Below the pieces are notes generated by a model. It had not been told where the DNA came from and did not search any database. It was given only the letters and a program-made list of their open reading frames with translations. This document shows, in pieces, positions 1-14,656 of a DNA stretch of 64,000 bases. The stretch spans positions 1 through 64,000 of the forward strand of contig JAPXFQ010002099.1 of the NCBI GenBank assembly GCA_028564705.1. The letters run 5' to 3'. Origin of the DNA: Apricaphanius iberus. Lineage: Eukaryota > Chordata > Actinopteri > Cyprinodontiformes > Aphaniidae. Each line of letters opens with the position of its first letter. Position 1 is the stretch's first letter. Position numbers and translations under genes: made by a program.

Positions 1-970
1 ACACGCCCATTGACTCCCATGTACAACAAATGGCGGGTTACTGGCCTGTCTAGCCTGTGCCTTTTCCCGAGCCTGGATCTCAAGACGTGCCAACCAAACC
101 TTCAACCAAGCCCTGCCATGGGCTCGAGAACTGGCAGAAGTGAGTGGTCGTAAAGAATAATGTTAATTTCTGGGACAATATATCGTCCAGGAAAATTTGT
201 TATCGTGACAGGCCTAACTCTGGTGACCTTCGTAGCTGTAATGGCATTTAAGACTCTTAATAAAGATGAGAGAGATTTCTTTAAGCTTTTGGAGGTTTTA
301 ATAAAAGTTGAATTGATCCTACAGGAGATCAGTACAGATCACAGTGAATGCTGAATGCTGCCCCCCTACCTACTCCTACCTCCTAACTACCCCTACTACC
401 CAACTACCTCATATGAAAATAAGTATTTATAAAGTTCAGCAACCTTGCCTCTACACCTTTGAAGACAAAACTATTAATCTCAGGGTGGGGATATCTCCGG
501 ATGAAGACATCTAGCTCTTTAGCTGTGAATAAGTGACTTTTGACATATACAAAACAATGGCAATAGCTTGGGTTATATGTAACACAATAAGAGAGACTCT
601 CAAAACTAAGTTCGTAAGAAGAATCAATATTTTCTCAGGCAGTGATGTCTTCTCTAACCTCGAACTCAACACCTGTTGTCTGGCTCCTCTGCTCTCAGTG
701 TTAATAATACTAAAAGATTAATCATAATAATAAATTTTTCGATCACAGTAGCCAAAAGCGTCCACCCACAAAGAAACTATTATAAAATCATACATTAAAG
801 AGGCTACATGTAAGTTTTTTCCCCAAATAACGAATCATTAGCCTTTTTATGTGACCATTTATGACTCGAACATCAGTGTAATATAATATGAATCTGCTTT
901 CTACATTTCCCCCCTCTGGCAATTTCTAAAGATCGCTACACTCTAGCTAAACTAACTAATGACTAATACA
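1..970. other. Spacer, no gene recognised
   Basis: AT-rich sequence with only short chance reading frames and no recognisable domain. It contains a 30-bp block at 876-905 that recurs with one mismatch at 7256-7285 (see that entry). Nothing else is supported here. Confidence 0.5.
876..905. repeat. 30-bp block repeated at 7256-7285
   Basis: The stretch beginning gtgtaatataatatgaatct and ending ctttctaca occurs twice in the same orientation 6.4 kb apart, differing at one position (t/c). The flanking sequence is not similar. It could be the shared edge of two members of an interspersed family, since both copies end in CA, but no matching start was found. Confidence 0.5.
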
Positions 971-2526
<1,556 letters not shown>

Positions 2527-4750
2527 TGTGAATAACAAACGTAACTGAGAGTGATAAATGAAAGTATACAAAAGTTATGATACAGGGACACTAGTATTGG
2601 AGTACATGCATCTTGAGTAACACATATTCAATCAATTAAGCTTGTGTTAGTGGTGATTTAGTAAATTTTGTTGCTCTGTTGCTATCTAAATTTTTATTTA
2701 GTTGACACATTGCACACCTTCCCAATGGATTTGTTTGCCTTTAACTTCAGCCTAATGACACCTGGAAATTTTATTTTTGTTTATTTGTTTAATTTACATG
2801 AGGTATTACTGGATTTAATTTCTCTAAGGGTTTGTTAGCCCTTTTTCCATGCATTTTGACCGTAACTATTTTATTATTACCCATTGTCACTAAATTATAT
2901 TGTTTCCTTTTTCCACCTTAACTACAAACACGTCTACTTGTTGCATCTACCCATGAAATCCTAAGTTGTCTAAGCAAGATTTAACTTAAATCCACAAAAT
3001 GTCTTCAACCTATCGAGACGTTCTCTACAGGACCCCGATCCAACTTAGTGTCCATGGGGGTAAGCTAGTTTAGTTCCCACTGACCAACAGTTTTAATGGG
3101 GGAGCACCTCTTCGTCCTTTTCTCTAGGCTCCGTGGCTAGTCAGGTGTTGTGAACACGCAATGTTCATAGGAGGAGTCTTTCTGTGTGTACGTGCCAGTC
3201 TCTTGGGCAGAGGGGAGGTACTCTGAAATGCAAAGCTTGCTTTTCCTTTTTTCAAGTTCATAGTGTACAGCTTAGTCAACTTTGTGTTGCATGGCATTCT
3301 CCTTTGTTCTTGTGTTCATGAAGTCAGCCAGAGCCAGAGTCTGCAGGGTTCAAAAGTCACTTCTCAGTCTTATTTCAAACATAGTTCCATCATTTTCAGT
3401 TGCAGCACCCCACTTTTTCTTTTCAAACTGGGGGCCATGAGACACGCCCAGAGGGAAAGACATCATGTAGATTCATCAGCATATAGTTAGCTTTTTCCTT
3501 ATTTTCCAATTTAGTTTATGATCTGTTTTGTCCTATCCTTTCCTATAGGGTTGAATAGTAATTATTTCTATAATCATTTTAACCCGATAGTGTATTTATT
3601 TAGGCCTGCTTTATCCTTGCATGCAGATTATTAAGAGTTTTCATAAATTCTGGAAGGTGGCCTGATTCCTTTCTTCTCTGCTTTTCCAGATTTATGAGAC
3701 ATGTTTCATGTCAGAAATGAGATAGGATCATCTAGGTTATCATTTTCAGTTATCTTGATTTCCCCATATATTTTCATCATGCTAAGCATTGGATAAAGAC
3801 CATCTTTCTGTACATGTGTTTTACTTACAGCTCTATTTAATCACATCCTGTTTTGCAAGATTTCAATTTTGTCATCTCTCTTTAAATAATTTTAAATTCT
3901 GGAGTTCCTGTTCATACTTTTCAAGTTGTTTCTTAGAATTTCTAATTTTCTTATCAAAATGAATTAGGATTAGTTATTCTTTTTGGAAACTGCAGGCATA
4001 ATTTGAAAGATGAGGCATAATTATTATTTTTGTAGATTCAAGTTCCTGTTAAGTATACATTTCATTTTTTCCTTTTATACTTCCTGACATAAAAGCTACT
4101 TGTAAAAAACAAACCAAGTAAAAGCATTATAAGATATAAGAGCATGCATCAACATGATTGGTTGTTTCTCCCCCCCCCCTTTTTCTGTTTTATGAAGATT
4201 AAGATATTTTGCAATTTCATAATATTACTCATTTTTCACTCATAAACATTAAAATAGATATTCTATTTTTTCTTATTTTAACTGATCTTATCCCTTTTTT
4301 CAAAATGAACCCCTGTAAAGCTATCAACACGACAATATGTGCAGCTTTTTCCTTTTTTTTTTCTTCCTTTTCCGGCTGGAAGTGTCCAAGCCGGAGCGCA
4401 GCTAAGTTTAACAGCAGATCTCTTTCCCTATCGCAAGACACCACAAAATCCACTCCGATCTTTTAACCTTTAATGCAACAGATAATACAACTCAGAGGTC
4501 ACATTGTATTTTTTCCCATATTGGACAGCTTTGCGGTAATTAATCAGAGGCTACTTTCTTATCTTTTTCCAGCTGTTTTCCATTTCTCGTCAGATAGGCT
4601 GTGTGTGTTTGTCTAGTTTCATGCCTAGTAGTCATTTCTTATTAGTTCAAGACTCGGAAACTGCTATTGTTTTTCAAAGTAATATCAGTACTGTTAAATA
4701 ACCCCTCTCTGTGTTTGTTCCAGACACAAGAGGCAAGCTAAACTGTGGTG

Positions 4751-4770
4751 TGGTGTGTGTGTGTGTGTGG
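4751..4770. repeat. (TG)n microsatellite
   Basis: Simple dinucleotide run with one interruption; no other function visible. Confidence 0.9.
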
Positions 4771-7255
4771 GTGTAGTTGGCCAGTCAAATGACAGCAATA
4801 GAAATCCTTATAGTACACGCGCAGCACTGGTATGGCGTGGGAGCTAAATTTGCGGAATCTGCCTGTCCTCTCTCTCAGCTGTCAAAGCTCCTGCCTTTTA
4901 TGGTGTTTAAAACTCTGCTTTATGCATCCACAGATCTGACTGTGTGATTGCCGTTTTGAACAGACGTACAAATTAAAAAGGAATAACTTTTGGGACAGCT
5001 CCAAGAGAAAGAAGAGGAGAACGGAGCCAGTTGTCAATGCGCTTAACATTCTAGAGGGCAAAAAAGGAAAAATGGCCTGCTTCAACACCTCATGAAGGGA
5101 AACTACAGCTTATAGCTTTTCTTTTAAGTGTGCTTTCTATCAATAACCTAAAATGAGCTAGAACAAGGAAATCACTCAGCAACCGTAACAAAACCAAAAG
5201 CATTCATTCAACATTATCAATCGGTCACAGAAGTACTTTTTACATAGTTAAAAGGAGTCAGAAGTCAGTCGTTCTCTGTCCAGTCTTTTCACAGAATTAC
5301 AATAATGATTTCACTTTTATTTTTTTATCTGTAACCAGTTGTTTATATTTTATATTATCTAAATAGATTTTATTAGAGTTTATTTGTGGCCACTTTTTAT
5401 GTTGAGGATTTAATATACTGTCATTATTATTACTATCACTAATTTTATTTAATTAATTACATTTTGTAAAACCCCCTTGTTTGCTTTTGCCGATTACAAG
5501 CGCTTTGTGTCAGATTAAATGGCAAAAAGCCCCTTCATTTTAGTTTTTTACGGCGAATCAAAACATCTGTAACTCATGCTGGTGTTCTTTAACTGATCAG
5601 TAGTGTTAGAGAATGCTGATAAGTTTTCATGTATGCATTTATATTTTATTTATACTATCAGTGAGAGTGGACTACATAGAATACAACCACCCTTTGAGAA
5701 GAATTATGCTCTTTACAGTAAAATGGTAGCTTAGCAGGCCTGCTTTTTTCTTGTCAGGGTGTGGCTGGCCTTCACATATAGAGTCTCTTTTCTGTTGTCA
5801 AGGGCCGTGGCTGCTCAATTTCCCCATAATTAGCAGCAATTAACCCGGTACAAGAGCGCATCCCCAAAATGTACCCATGAGAACAGAAAGACTTAAGATT
5901 TAAAGAGTGCACTATTTTTATTCTCAAGAACCCTTATTCTACCCTTTGTCAGTCATTTAAAGTTATCAATAAATAATTTTCTCTTTTCATTTTCTCTGTC
6001 TGTTTTTACTATGTTTGTAGGCATATAGCAGCTGTTTTAGAAATGTTATGATGCGCATCTAATGTTATATTACAGTTTTTCTGTACCCACATTTTAAGGT
6101 CAGATTGACCTCAGATGTCAACTTTTGTATATTTTTCTTAAAGGATTATAGTTTTTACACTCTTTGAGTCCCTGTTTTTTCTCTCTTTTTCCGCGCTGAT
6201 TTAATGCCATTTTAAACAGCTTGTGGAAAAAATAGCCCATATATAATTAACTCCACTATGGGAATTTCAAAACCCTATTTCCCAGACCGGTCAATCCCAC
6301 ACGCCTTCTAGCATCTTCGGAACTAGGTATCCAACTCTTAACTATATATACATATATTCTATTGCATCTGCTTCTGGGACACTCTACCCAGGCAAACCTC
6401 TTACGTACGTCTTCCGGAATAAACTGCTACCGGGAAAACTCTGACAGCTACTTTGTGATCCAATGTGGAGTCCCAGGTATAATTTGGCTTACTGAATTTG
6501 GCTTACTGAATTTGGCTTGCACATAATATTAGACACAAATCTATGTCTAATTAAACAGTTTTAGCAGCTGCTTTGCATGGTATGGAAAAACATTCCCAAA
6601 GTATACATTTCCAAACCCAAAGCTGTTAAGATAAATTCCGCCCCTTACCGACATTACTCACATCAAGCCCTCTCATCCACACATCGAGGAGAAAAGAATC
6701 GTCTTACCTTAATAAGTATTTTTGTTCGGCCGGCCCTTTCTTCTCGTGTGTAGGTGAGACAGCCGGTCTGAGCGTGTGTCAGCCTGGCTGGCTTCCCCAA
6801 TAATGTTGGTTCTCAGAGTATCATCAAGTATTAAAAAACACAGACACAGCCTCAGAGAATAGATATCCAGCCTTGGGCCAGGTTTTCATCAAATGTCACA
6901 AAATTATGACAAAAGACCATACCTTAACACAGCATCAAATGATCGTACCAGGGACTCTCTCTAAAACTGGGGTGCACAGATTCTTATATACCTCTTTGCG
7001 CACAAGGAAGCATGCGATTCTTGCATACACACAAGTGCGGTGCCTAAGTGATGGATTCCAGCTGTGCTTTTCTAGACTGTAGCCAGGTCAAGTTGACCCT
7101 ATCAGGTTTTGACTAATGTTTTCTTGGAAATCCTCAGTGAGTCGATGTTCTGCCAGATCTTCGCACAAACAATCCTTTGGCCTTATCAAACATTCCTTGC
7201 TAATTGGGGAGATCTTGCAATGTGGAAACTAGTTATATAAACATTAATCATAACT

Positions 7256-7285
7256 GTGTAATATAATATGAATCTGCCTTCTACA
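7256..7285. repeat. 30-bp block, second copy
   Basis: Second copy of the block at 876-905, with one substitution. It sits at the right edge of the stretch 6660-7285, whose composition differs from the surroundings. Confidence 0.5.
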
Positions 7286-7640
7286 CTAGCAGGTCAGGAT
7301 AGACTGTGGGTCCGCCATGTTTTACTTCACAACGACAACAAAAGCACTAGAACACGACGCACTGGTAATTTCTATTTCACAAGTGGAAAGTGTCATCTTT
7401 CCCACACCACATTTAGGCAGCAAGCACAGCACCGGTGTTTACTAACTATGATGGCCGTAATACTGCAAGGGATGCAGCTTTGTAGTTTACCAGTCGTACT
7501 GAAACATTTTATCATTAAATGTTTTTCTTGATTTTTCATACTGCAATAATTTGACAGAGCTCCTTGAGCATCGTGTAGCATACAAACAGTATGGATCAAC
7601 CAATTATCCATTTGATCCATTTAGAAAGGCGCTGCTGATT

Positions 7641-7693
7641 ATAAGGCGCACTGTAGTTTTTGAGAACATTGTAAGCTTGTAAGTGCGCCTTAT
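7641..7693. repeat. Short palindromic MITE-like fragment
   Basis: ataaggcgcact (7641-7652) and agtgcgccttat (7682-7693) are perfect inverted copies around a 29-base loop, followed by 'agtgcggaaaatatgg'. The 'gcgccttatagtgcggaaaata' motif is common in vertebrate DNA-transposon-derived repeats, but I cannot name the family with certainty. Confidence 0.5.
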
Positions 7694-8084
7694 AGTGCGG
7701 AAAATATGGTAATATTCTTTCACCACAATTAAGTGTTTTGGGATTGTTCAAAGTATTTGTAGCTCAAAGTTACTAGAAGGTTATTGGCAATACCTCTGAA
7801 CAAACTCCATTGTTGTGACTGCTTCCACCTGATATTCAATGTTGAATACATAGAAACTGGCAAAGAGAACAGCCAAGGCAGTTGTAAAATCCAGCATGGG
7901 AGGTGAATGTGGGATTACAACATGGCCCTCTATGGACAGCATCCACTTGTTAGCAGACTAAACAGTGTCTCCTGCATTAATCAAACATAAAAACAATTGA
8001 ATTACAAGTAAGTAATATCTGACTCTGCAGACCCTCTTCCCTGGCTCAGTGCTGGAGAGGCTGAGTGGGCAGGAGGGCATGGTT
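7694..8084. other. Spacer, nothing recognised
   Basis: No reading frame, repeat structure or RNA gene that I can support. Confidence 0.4.
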
Positions 8085-8520
8085 TAGGCCTGTCGCAATA
8101 GGCGATAAATCAATAAATCACACGGTAAGTAAAAATTAGGTCGATAAGTTTCACGGCTGCGATAAGTTCTATTTCTCCACGTGTGTTTGTTTTCCTCATC
8201 TCTCCCCTCTGAAAGACGGGTGAAAAAAAAAAACTTGACTCAGGTGCTCGTCTGATCTCTCTCTCTGTCAGTTAAGCCTGTTCCATCCTCCACGAGAAGC
8301 GGGAAAATTGTTCTTGTCGGGGCAACAAAACCAAAATGACGTCATTTTTCTCACGAGGACGTGACAGGACAGCAGCACATGATCCTTCAGCAGCACAGAT
8401 GTTTTTTCTTGTGGGCGCTCTGAGAAGTATTGCGTGATTGGTCAGAAACTTGAGGGGCGTGTTAACACAAACACGACCTGAAGCCAAGTTTTTTTTTTAT
8501 TCTAGCGATAGGAAGCTCAT
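8085..8520. mobile_element. Possible hAT-like MITE, one end visible
   Basis: The start, taggcctgtcgcaataggcg followed by ataaatcaataaatc, looks like the terminal region of non-autonomous hAT repeats, which commonly begin 'taggcctgtc' and continue into ATAA-rich sequence. I could not find a matching inverted end, so the right limit is a guess based on where composition changes. Confidence 0.35.
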
Positions 8521-10274
8521 CGTCGGCATATTCCATTTAAAGGCCGGTGTCGGTATCCCCGACAGAATTGTATCCCCTGATTTTGGAGCGCAGTATATAT
8601 ATCCTACATGACCAAACTTCCTCATATTTACTGCAGTATTTGGGAAAAAACACTAAAACAATCGTACTGTAACCTAAACTATTTCCCATCAAAATCCGCT
8701 TTCATGGCGAATGTAAGAATTTGTTTGCATCTTTTCCACCCTTTCCTCTTGTCCTGTCCAGTCCGAGCAGATTTTGCTTTGCCAAGAGGAGCTTTATGAA
8801 TGTCAAGGCTCCCCTTGATAATCTAGTTTAAGATTATTTTATTTCATTTTAATGCTTGTTTATAGGTAAACTTTACATAATTTTGCCGAACCTGACAGGG
8901 AAAGAGAAAGTAAGGAGAAGATACAGAAGGTACAGGAATTAAAAGTGAAAGGGTGAAGAGAAAAAGGGAGAGACGCGCAAAGCATGTGTTTGGATCTAAA
9001 GATTCATTAAATCTGCCCAAATACTGCAGTAAATATGAAGAAGTTTGGTCATATAGCTACACATTCTGTCAGCCACTTTTTCTCTCCGTTTTTCTATATG
9101 TTTTCGACTTTGCCGTGATAATACCGGTTAGAAAAAAACATTTAAAAAAAGAAAAAAATGTATGAAATGTCCTGCCGAACAAGAACAGTTTTCTTGTTTT
9201 TGCAACCACAAGAACACATTTATCACTTCTTGTGGAGTATGTTAAAGGCTTTACCTGACAACGCATGGTCTCTGACATGGACTGACATGGAAGTGCGGGC
9301 GACATGTATCATGCCTTGATTATGGCAGTGTGTATGAAGGGCAATGAAAGAGAGAAAAGGCGCTATGAATGAACGGTAAGGTGTGGGCTTTTTGATCCTT
9401 TTTTTTGTTTAGTTTTTTTCAAAATCCAATTCATGGCACTCCAGAGACTGGGTTGTGTGGGAAACATTTTTATCATAATTATTATGCCATCTGAAATATA
9501 ATTTATTTGTAAAGTTGAACTTCCATAAGAGTTACCTGACAATATTCTCTGCATATGTCCACTCAGTTTTATTTTTCCTCAAATCTGCTTTTATTGAATT
9601 ACAGTCTTACCTAGTGCAATGAGCCTTGGGGTGCTGTGGAGGGTGAACTGTTCTTCTGCATCAGCTGGAGTTGTTGTCACCTATAGATATTAGAATTTTG
9701 ATCAACAAAAGCAAAGAAAAGCACTTAACACAATTATTACAGAAAGAATACCTACACAACAAACAGTGTTTTCCATTGTATAGTACCAGCTCAAACCGAG
9801 TCGCCTTTTTAGTTTTACAATGTGCAAAAGTAGTAGCTAGTACCTGGTATCTTTCAGAGAGAACATGCCAAAATATGATGTGAGAACTCTGCAGACCACA
9901 GTATTTTCATTGTTACATATAGGATAGAAGATCCTTATGTCATTAACAAAGTTTTAAAATAGCCATTATAAATGTGTATTCGATCAATGTTCAGACTGTA
10001 TCGTTTATTTCTCACTTTATATGTTAACAGTAATTATTCTTATTGGACCACAGGGGTGAAATCGGTTGTTTCCCGACATTGTAATTGCTCTTTAAAGCTC
10101 TCCTAAGCAGAGTGGTGGACATTGCTATGACGTCAAGCTACAGTAAAATGAAAAGATACTACTGCTGTGGGTAATGAAATATACTACCACAGTCAAGTAC
10201 CTTAGTGATAATCTTGTTCCATGAGAAGTTACAATATATAACACTTGAATCATTTAAACATTTTGATTAGCATT
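8521..10274. other. AT-rich spacer, no gene recognised
   Basis: Only short reading frames without recognisable motifs, on both strands. No element ends or RNA genes were recognised. Confidence 0.45.
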
Positions 10275-10664
10275 TCAATACACATTCATGTTGTGAATGT
10301 GCAAGGCACCAACATGGTAAAGAAAAATTAAATTGTGAATGGGTTGAAATACTGTAAGAGCCAACTGTTCACAATAAAAAAATAGCTTTGGACAGTTATC
10401 ATAGGGGCAAGGCGCTTTTCTGCTACTTGTCATATGCAGCTGGAGTTGCTCGCATAAGGTTGCTACATGCTCCGACACAAAGCTACATCCCGCAAATTTG
10501 CATGCTAAAGCATGCCCTTGTGTTTGTGCCCTCGATTTAACTGTGGGCGTATGGAATCTGTACATATGCTTGAGAAGTGCAAAAACTGTTGTTAAAGTCT
10601 GAAGGAAATTCTGCATTTCCAAACTAAAATCGACTGTTTGCAAGACTTCTATGAATTTTAACAT
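10275..10664 (-). pseudogene. C2H2 zinc-finger-like fragment, degenerate
   Basis: A 129-codon open frame contains a CKFAGC stretch followed by EQLQLH, then CPYDNC followed by a degenerate second half. The Cys-x4-Cys spacing and the repeat of the pattern resemble the multi-finger proteins that are multi-copy in fish genomes and often belong to mobile elements. The finger histidine pairs are incomplete, so it is unlikely to encode a working DNA-binding protein. No flanking element ends were identified. It could also be a chance frame with clustered cysteines. Confidence 0.35.
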
Positions 10665-12422
10665 GTCAAATGACAGCAGGAATTGACACAGCTTTTAATT
10701 TACAAACATTACACATGTAAGACATTTTGAACCAGAACTGTTGTTAACTCAAACTGGGAGAATTTGCTATACTTTTTCTTGTTCAAATATCTGTGACTAG
10801 TATAAGCAAACTAAGTTTGACGGACTAAAGTAAGTCAAGAGAAAAGTCAATTACATTCGATGATGGACCTTGTGCTGCTCCACAAATTTACGTCGTGATT
10901 ATAACAATCATCTTCTTCCTGCAATGGACTGGAGAATGTTGCAAACACTTTTTTTCCTGCAGCAGACTCTTTTTTTTTTCTTTTTTTTTTGGCTTGCCGG
11001 CCCGCCAGTGACTGAAGCTTGCCGCGCACTTGTCGGTTGTAGGCTGCAGCTTGTCAATCTCGCAAGGATATCAAACGTGATCACGTCATCCAGGTGGCTT
11101 CCCGGGCATGAGCAGCTGCACCAACCTTCGTCTTCATTCGCTCCCTGATTAAGCAGTTCCTCTAAGATAACTACCTTATATGGCAGGATTTGGCAGGCTT
11201 TTCTTTTGTCTGTCCCCAGATACTTTTGTTTTTACTCTATATAAACACTAATCATAGAATAAATAAAATAAATAAAACATAAGAGCAGCCTACATAGAAA
11301 TCAATAGAAAAGTCATCTAAAAATGCATACAATAATAATTCTTTTGGATCATTTGATTTTTATAAATTATACATTTGATTAATTGATTTAATTAATTTGA
11401 ATTAATTAATTTGATATAAACTGATATATCATTTTGCTCTAATTGAGAATGGTAGTCGTTGCTAAAGCATCCAAAAGCTGAATCAGTTCCCGTAATATGT
11501 CACTTAATAATATTTTGATATTTTTCCTTGCAGGAAAGTAACCGTTTAGATTCCTAATATGCAGTAATTTACGCCTATTTGGCAGATGCTCCCACAGTTT
11601 TGGAGAAGTGAAACTCGACATCTGAGACCAGTTGACTGGCAATAGTGGTCTTTGAGGTGTGTGAGGGGGATGATCACAGTGGGGATCCTAAAAGATAGGA
11701 TCTGTGTTAACTTTATATCAGTTAGCCTACCACAGAGACCTGGTGGAGAACAATATCTAAATTATCTGCGTAAGTGGAAATGTAATCAAATTGAAATATC
11801 TAAAATTTTAAAATGAAGTGAATGATACTTGTATTAACGATTCTTACTTTTTAACATAGCCTATCATGGTTTTAAAAGAGAAAAAAAAGTGTTGTAGGAG
11901 AGGCCTTTTTTGGCACAGTCTGAAAGTTTGCATAATCATTCCCCTATCCACCTTGATACACATACTCGAATTTCAGCCTGCTTGGTCAAACCGTTTGAGA
12001 GTTATTCATTTTATTTCTATTTTTAAATTAAAAAAATTTAAAACTGCATTTTGGCCCCCACACAGCAACCTTTTACCCTATTGCCCCCAAACTCAGATCA
12101 AATGGTCCCCAGGGGTCGCTGAACCATAATCCAATGGAATAATAACCCAAATCCCAGCGGTTCTCTTAATTGGCCATTTGAAATAAAAAAAATCCGACGC
12201 TCTCAGATTTATGGCCCATCAGACCCTCTGAGTCAGAAAAGCCTGTAAGGACACGACATATTTAAAAAAGTCACACAGGAAGTATTAACACGTTGTTCAG
12301 GGGCCTGAGATGAGCGTGTATCCATGTGTTTGGTCCCGATCGGACCCTTACTTTTTGAGAGGTGGGGGTTCAGACCGCTGCATTTCTCTGTCTCCTGGCA
12401 GTGCTCCTGGTGGCCGCCGTTT
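10665..12422. other. Spacer, no gene recognised
   Basis: Includes a locally GC-richer stretch at about 10980-11150 next to a T tract; no promoter or exon could be supported. The rest is AT-rich. Confidence 0.45.
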
Positions 12423-12601
12423 TTAATTTCGTAGATTAGGCATTTTAAGAAATGTAAAGGTTCTTAAAGAAATCTGAGACCAGAGGCTTTGGTCAAATGA
12501 GATGGGCAAGTCCATCTCCCTTCTTGAAATAGGAAGGGCTATTGATTCCTCTAATGTATTTAATGTTTTATATATTTTAGATTGCAGTTTGGGAGAGTTA
12601 A

Positions 12602-12621
12602 GATAAGATAAGATAAGATAA
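12602..12621. repeat. (GATAA)n microsatellite
   Basis: Four tandem AGATA/GATAA units inside the LINE-derived region. Confidence 0.85.
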
Positions 12622-12981
12622 AGAAAGTCTAAAACTTTTACTGGAATTTGTAATTCAACTGTATTGAGCCTAAATTTATCTTTTATAATCGATTTAATTT
12701 GTTGATATTCTGATAATTTATTCTTGTCAATCCCGTGTTGTGTAACCAGTGTATTGAATGGGATAAAGTCTGTTCCGTCAAATATGTGTTTCCAGGTATT
12801 CAATTCCTTTACAACTCCAGTTTGAAAAATTGATCATACAATTTTTTTTCAAGATGTCCGTTTGTTCAAGATGGGTGTACATCTGCATGGGACTAGTAAG
12901 GACTCAGTCATTTTAGGAAATTCCCACCAAGCTGTCAGAGAGGCGCTGATACTGATACTTTTAAAAAATTCATTTTGTTTT

Positions 12982-13112
12982 ATCCATCCATCCATCCATT
13001 TTTTGAACCGCTTAGTCCTCCAGGGGTCGTGGGGGGGTTGGTACCTATCTCCAGCTGTCAACAGGCGAGAGGCGGGGTACACCCTGGACAGGTCGCTAGT
13101 CCATCACAGCAT
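12982..13112 (-). mobile_element. 3' part of tRNA-type SINE with GGAT tail, inserted in LINE
   Basis: On the minus strand it reads 'gatggactagcgacctgtcc', then a GC-rich stretch and an (ATGG)n tail. The same sequence forms the 3' part of the complete SINE at 32596-32937. It interrupts the L1-like ORF2: the coding similarity stops at about 13118 and resumes at about 12975. Only about 130 bp of the SINE is present, so the copy is 5'-truncated. Confidence 0.75.
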
Positions 13113-13680
13113 TGTGTTTTTTATTTGAGCTAATAAATGGTAGATCTGAAAGTTTTATCTTATTGCATAGTGTCTGTTCAACATCTATCCAGGACTCATT
13201 GAGAGAACTGTGTTTTAAACATCTTGATATATATTGGAGCCTGTTGGCTAAGAAATAATGACGAAAGTTTGGTAGCTCTAGACCTCCATTATCTTTAGAC
13301 TTCTGCAGTGTTTTCAAGCAAATATGTGGCGGTTTATCTTTCCAAAGAAATTTAGAAACAGAGGAGTCCAGAGATCTAAACCAATCAGGTGATGGTTTGC
13401 TTGGGATCATTGAGAGTAAATAATTGATTCTAGGCAAAACCATTATTTTAACTGTAGTTACTCTTCCAATAAGTGATATGGGAAGGGATTTCCATCTAGC
13501 CAGATCATCTTCCACTTTTTTTAAAAGTGGGACATAGTTTAGCTTTGATAAGTCCGCCAGTCTTGGTGAGATATGGATTCCTAAGTATGTAATATCTCCT
13601 GACCGGAGTGGCAGAGCAACGGGACTCTGGAAAGAACAATTGATAGGAAGGTGGATTTTAACCAATTTATGGAACAGTCT

Positions 13681-13725
13681 GAAACTCTTGAATAAGATTT
13701 TAGGAAACTCTTGAATAAGATTTTA
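13681..13725. repeat. 23-bp tandem duplication inside LINE ORF2
   Basis: gaaactcttgaataagattt plus ta is repeated immediately, giving two copies. As 23 is not a multiple of three, it shifts the LINE reading frame between the YADD motif and the C-terminal domain. Confidence 0.9.
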
Positions 13726-14656
13726 CAACTCGATTACCTGCGAGACAAAGGTTTGTGAATGCTGTAGAAAAAGTAGTACATCATCTGCATACAGACTAAT
13801 GTTATGTTGTACTTTATTGCATTGTATACCTTTAATATTATTAGTTTGCCTGATTCCTTCTGCTAATAGTTCAATAAAAATAGCAAACAGGGAGGGAGAA
13901 CGTGGACATCCCTGCCTGGTACCTCTCTGAAGGAAAAACCTTGATGATGTTTGATTATTAGTCCTAATACATGCTGTTGGGGAGCTGTATAATATTTTTA
14001 ACCAGTTTATAAAATGACTTCCGAACCAATATTTATGTAAGGTTGGAATAAGAATGTCCAGTTAACTATATCAAATGCTTTTTCTGCATCTAAAGATAAT
14101 ATACTGGTTTGGATGTTTTTAAAGTAGGAATAAACTATTAAATCTTTAAATCTACCTGAATTTGTGGAGGAATGCCTCCTTTTTATAAAACCTGTTTGTT
14201 CACCATGGATTATAAAAGGTGTTAATTTCTCTATTCTTCTTGCAAGAGTTTTGCAGATTATTTTAAAATCAACATTGATTAGATAAATGGGACAATAACT
14301 GGTAGGAGACATAGGGTCTTTCCCTGGTTTTAATAGAAGATTGATGTAGTCAGAGTTTATGTTTGGAGGTATTCGGCCATTTTCCTTTGTTTCCTGTAAC
14401 ATTCTGTAGAATGTTGGTGCCGGAATATTCCATAATTCTTTATAGAACTCTGCTGGAAATCCATCCTGGCCTGGAGCTTTATTATTGTACATGCTTTGGA
14501 GGGCCTCCAGGAGTTCAGCCACTGTTAGTAGTGAATCCAGGGCCATTGCTTGACTGTCTGATAGTTTAGGAAGAGTTATTTTATCCAGATTTTGTAGACA
14601 CCCTAAAATCAGAGTGAAATGAAGATGTGGCAGGCTAGTCAATTTTTTTCAAAAAC

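Larger units (their letters stand above)
2527..7640. other. AT-rich spacer, no gene recognised
   Basis: About 5 kb without a recognisable protein, RNA gene or complete element. The reading frames here are short, have no family resemblance and occur on both strands equally. A TG-repeat tract lies at 4751-4770. A stretch around 6660-7280 has more even base composition and ends in the 30-bp block shared with 876-905, which may mark the end of an unrecognised repeat. Confidence 0.5.
12423..14642 (-). pseudogene. L1-like LINE ORF2, reverse transcriptase to C-terminus, broken
   Basis: Read on the minus strand from 14642 downward, this is the reverse-transcriptase-bearing part of an L1-clade ORF2. 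Visible motifs are NKAPGQDGFPAEFYKELW (fingers), PMSPTSYCPIYLINVDFKI, GEQTGFIKRRHS, SLDAEKAFD (first catalytic Asp region) and the catalytic YADD at 13780-13791. The C-terminal region has a SxWKDKPPHI-type segment near 13340 and the AWWEF motif typical of the L1 tail near 12920. The frame is interrupted by a 23-bp tandem duplication at 13681-13725, by a SINE tail at about 12982-13112 and by several frame changes. The downstream part of the same family's ORF2 occurs at 62350-63456, where LDKITLPKL matches the start of this fragment. It lacks the endonuclease and is dead. Confidence 0.9.

Noticed and set aside
4209..4466. Overlapping frames on both strands
   Set aside because: Low-complexity pyrimidine-rich sequence; no motif, no conservation evidence.
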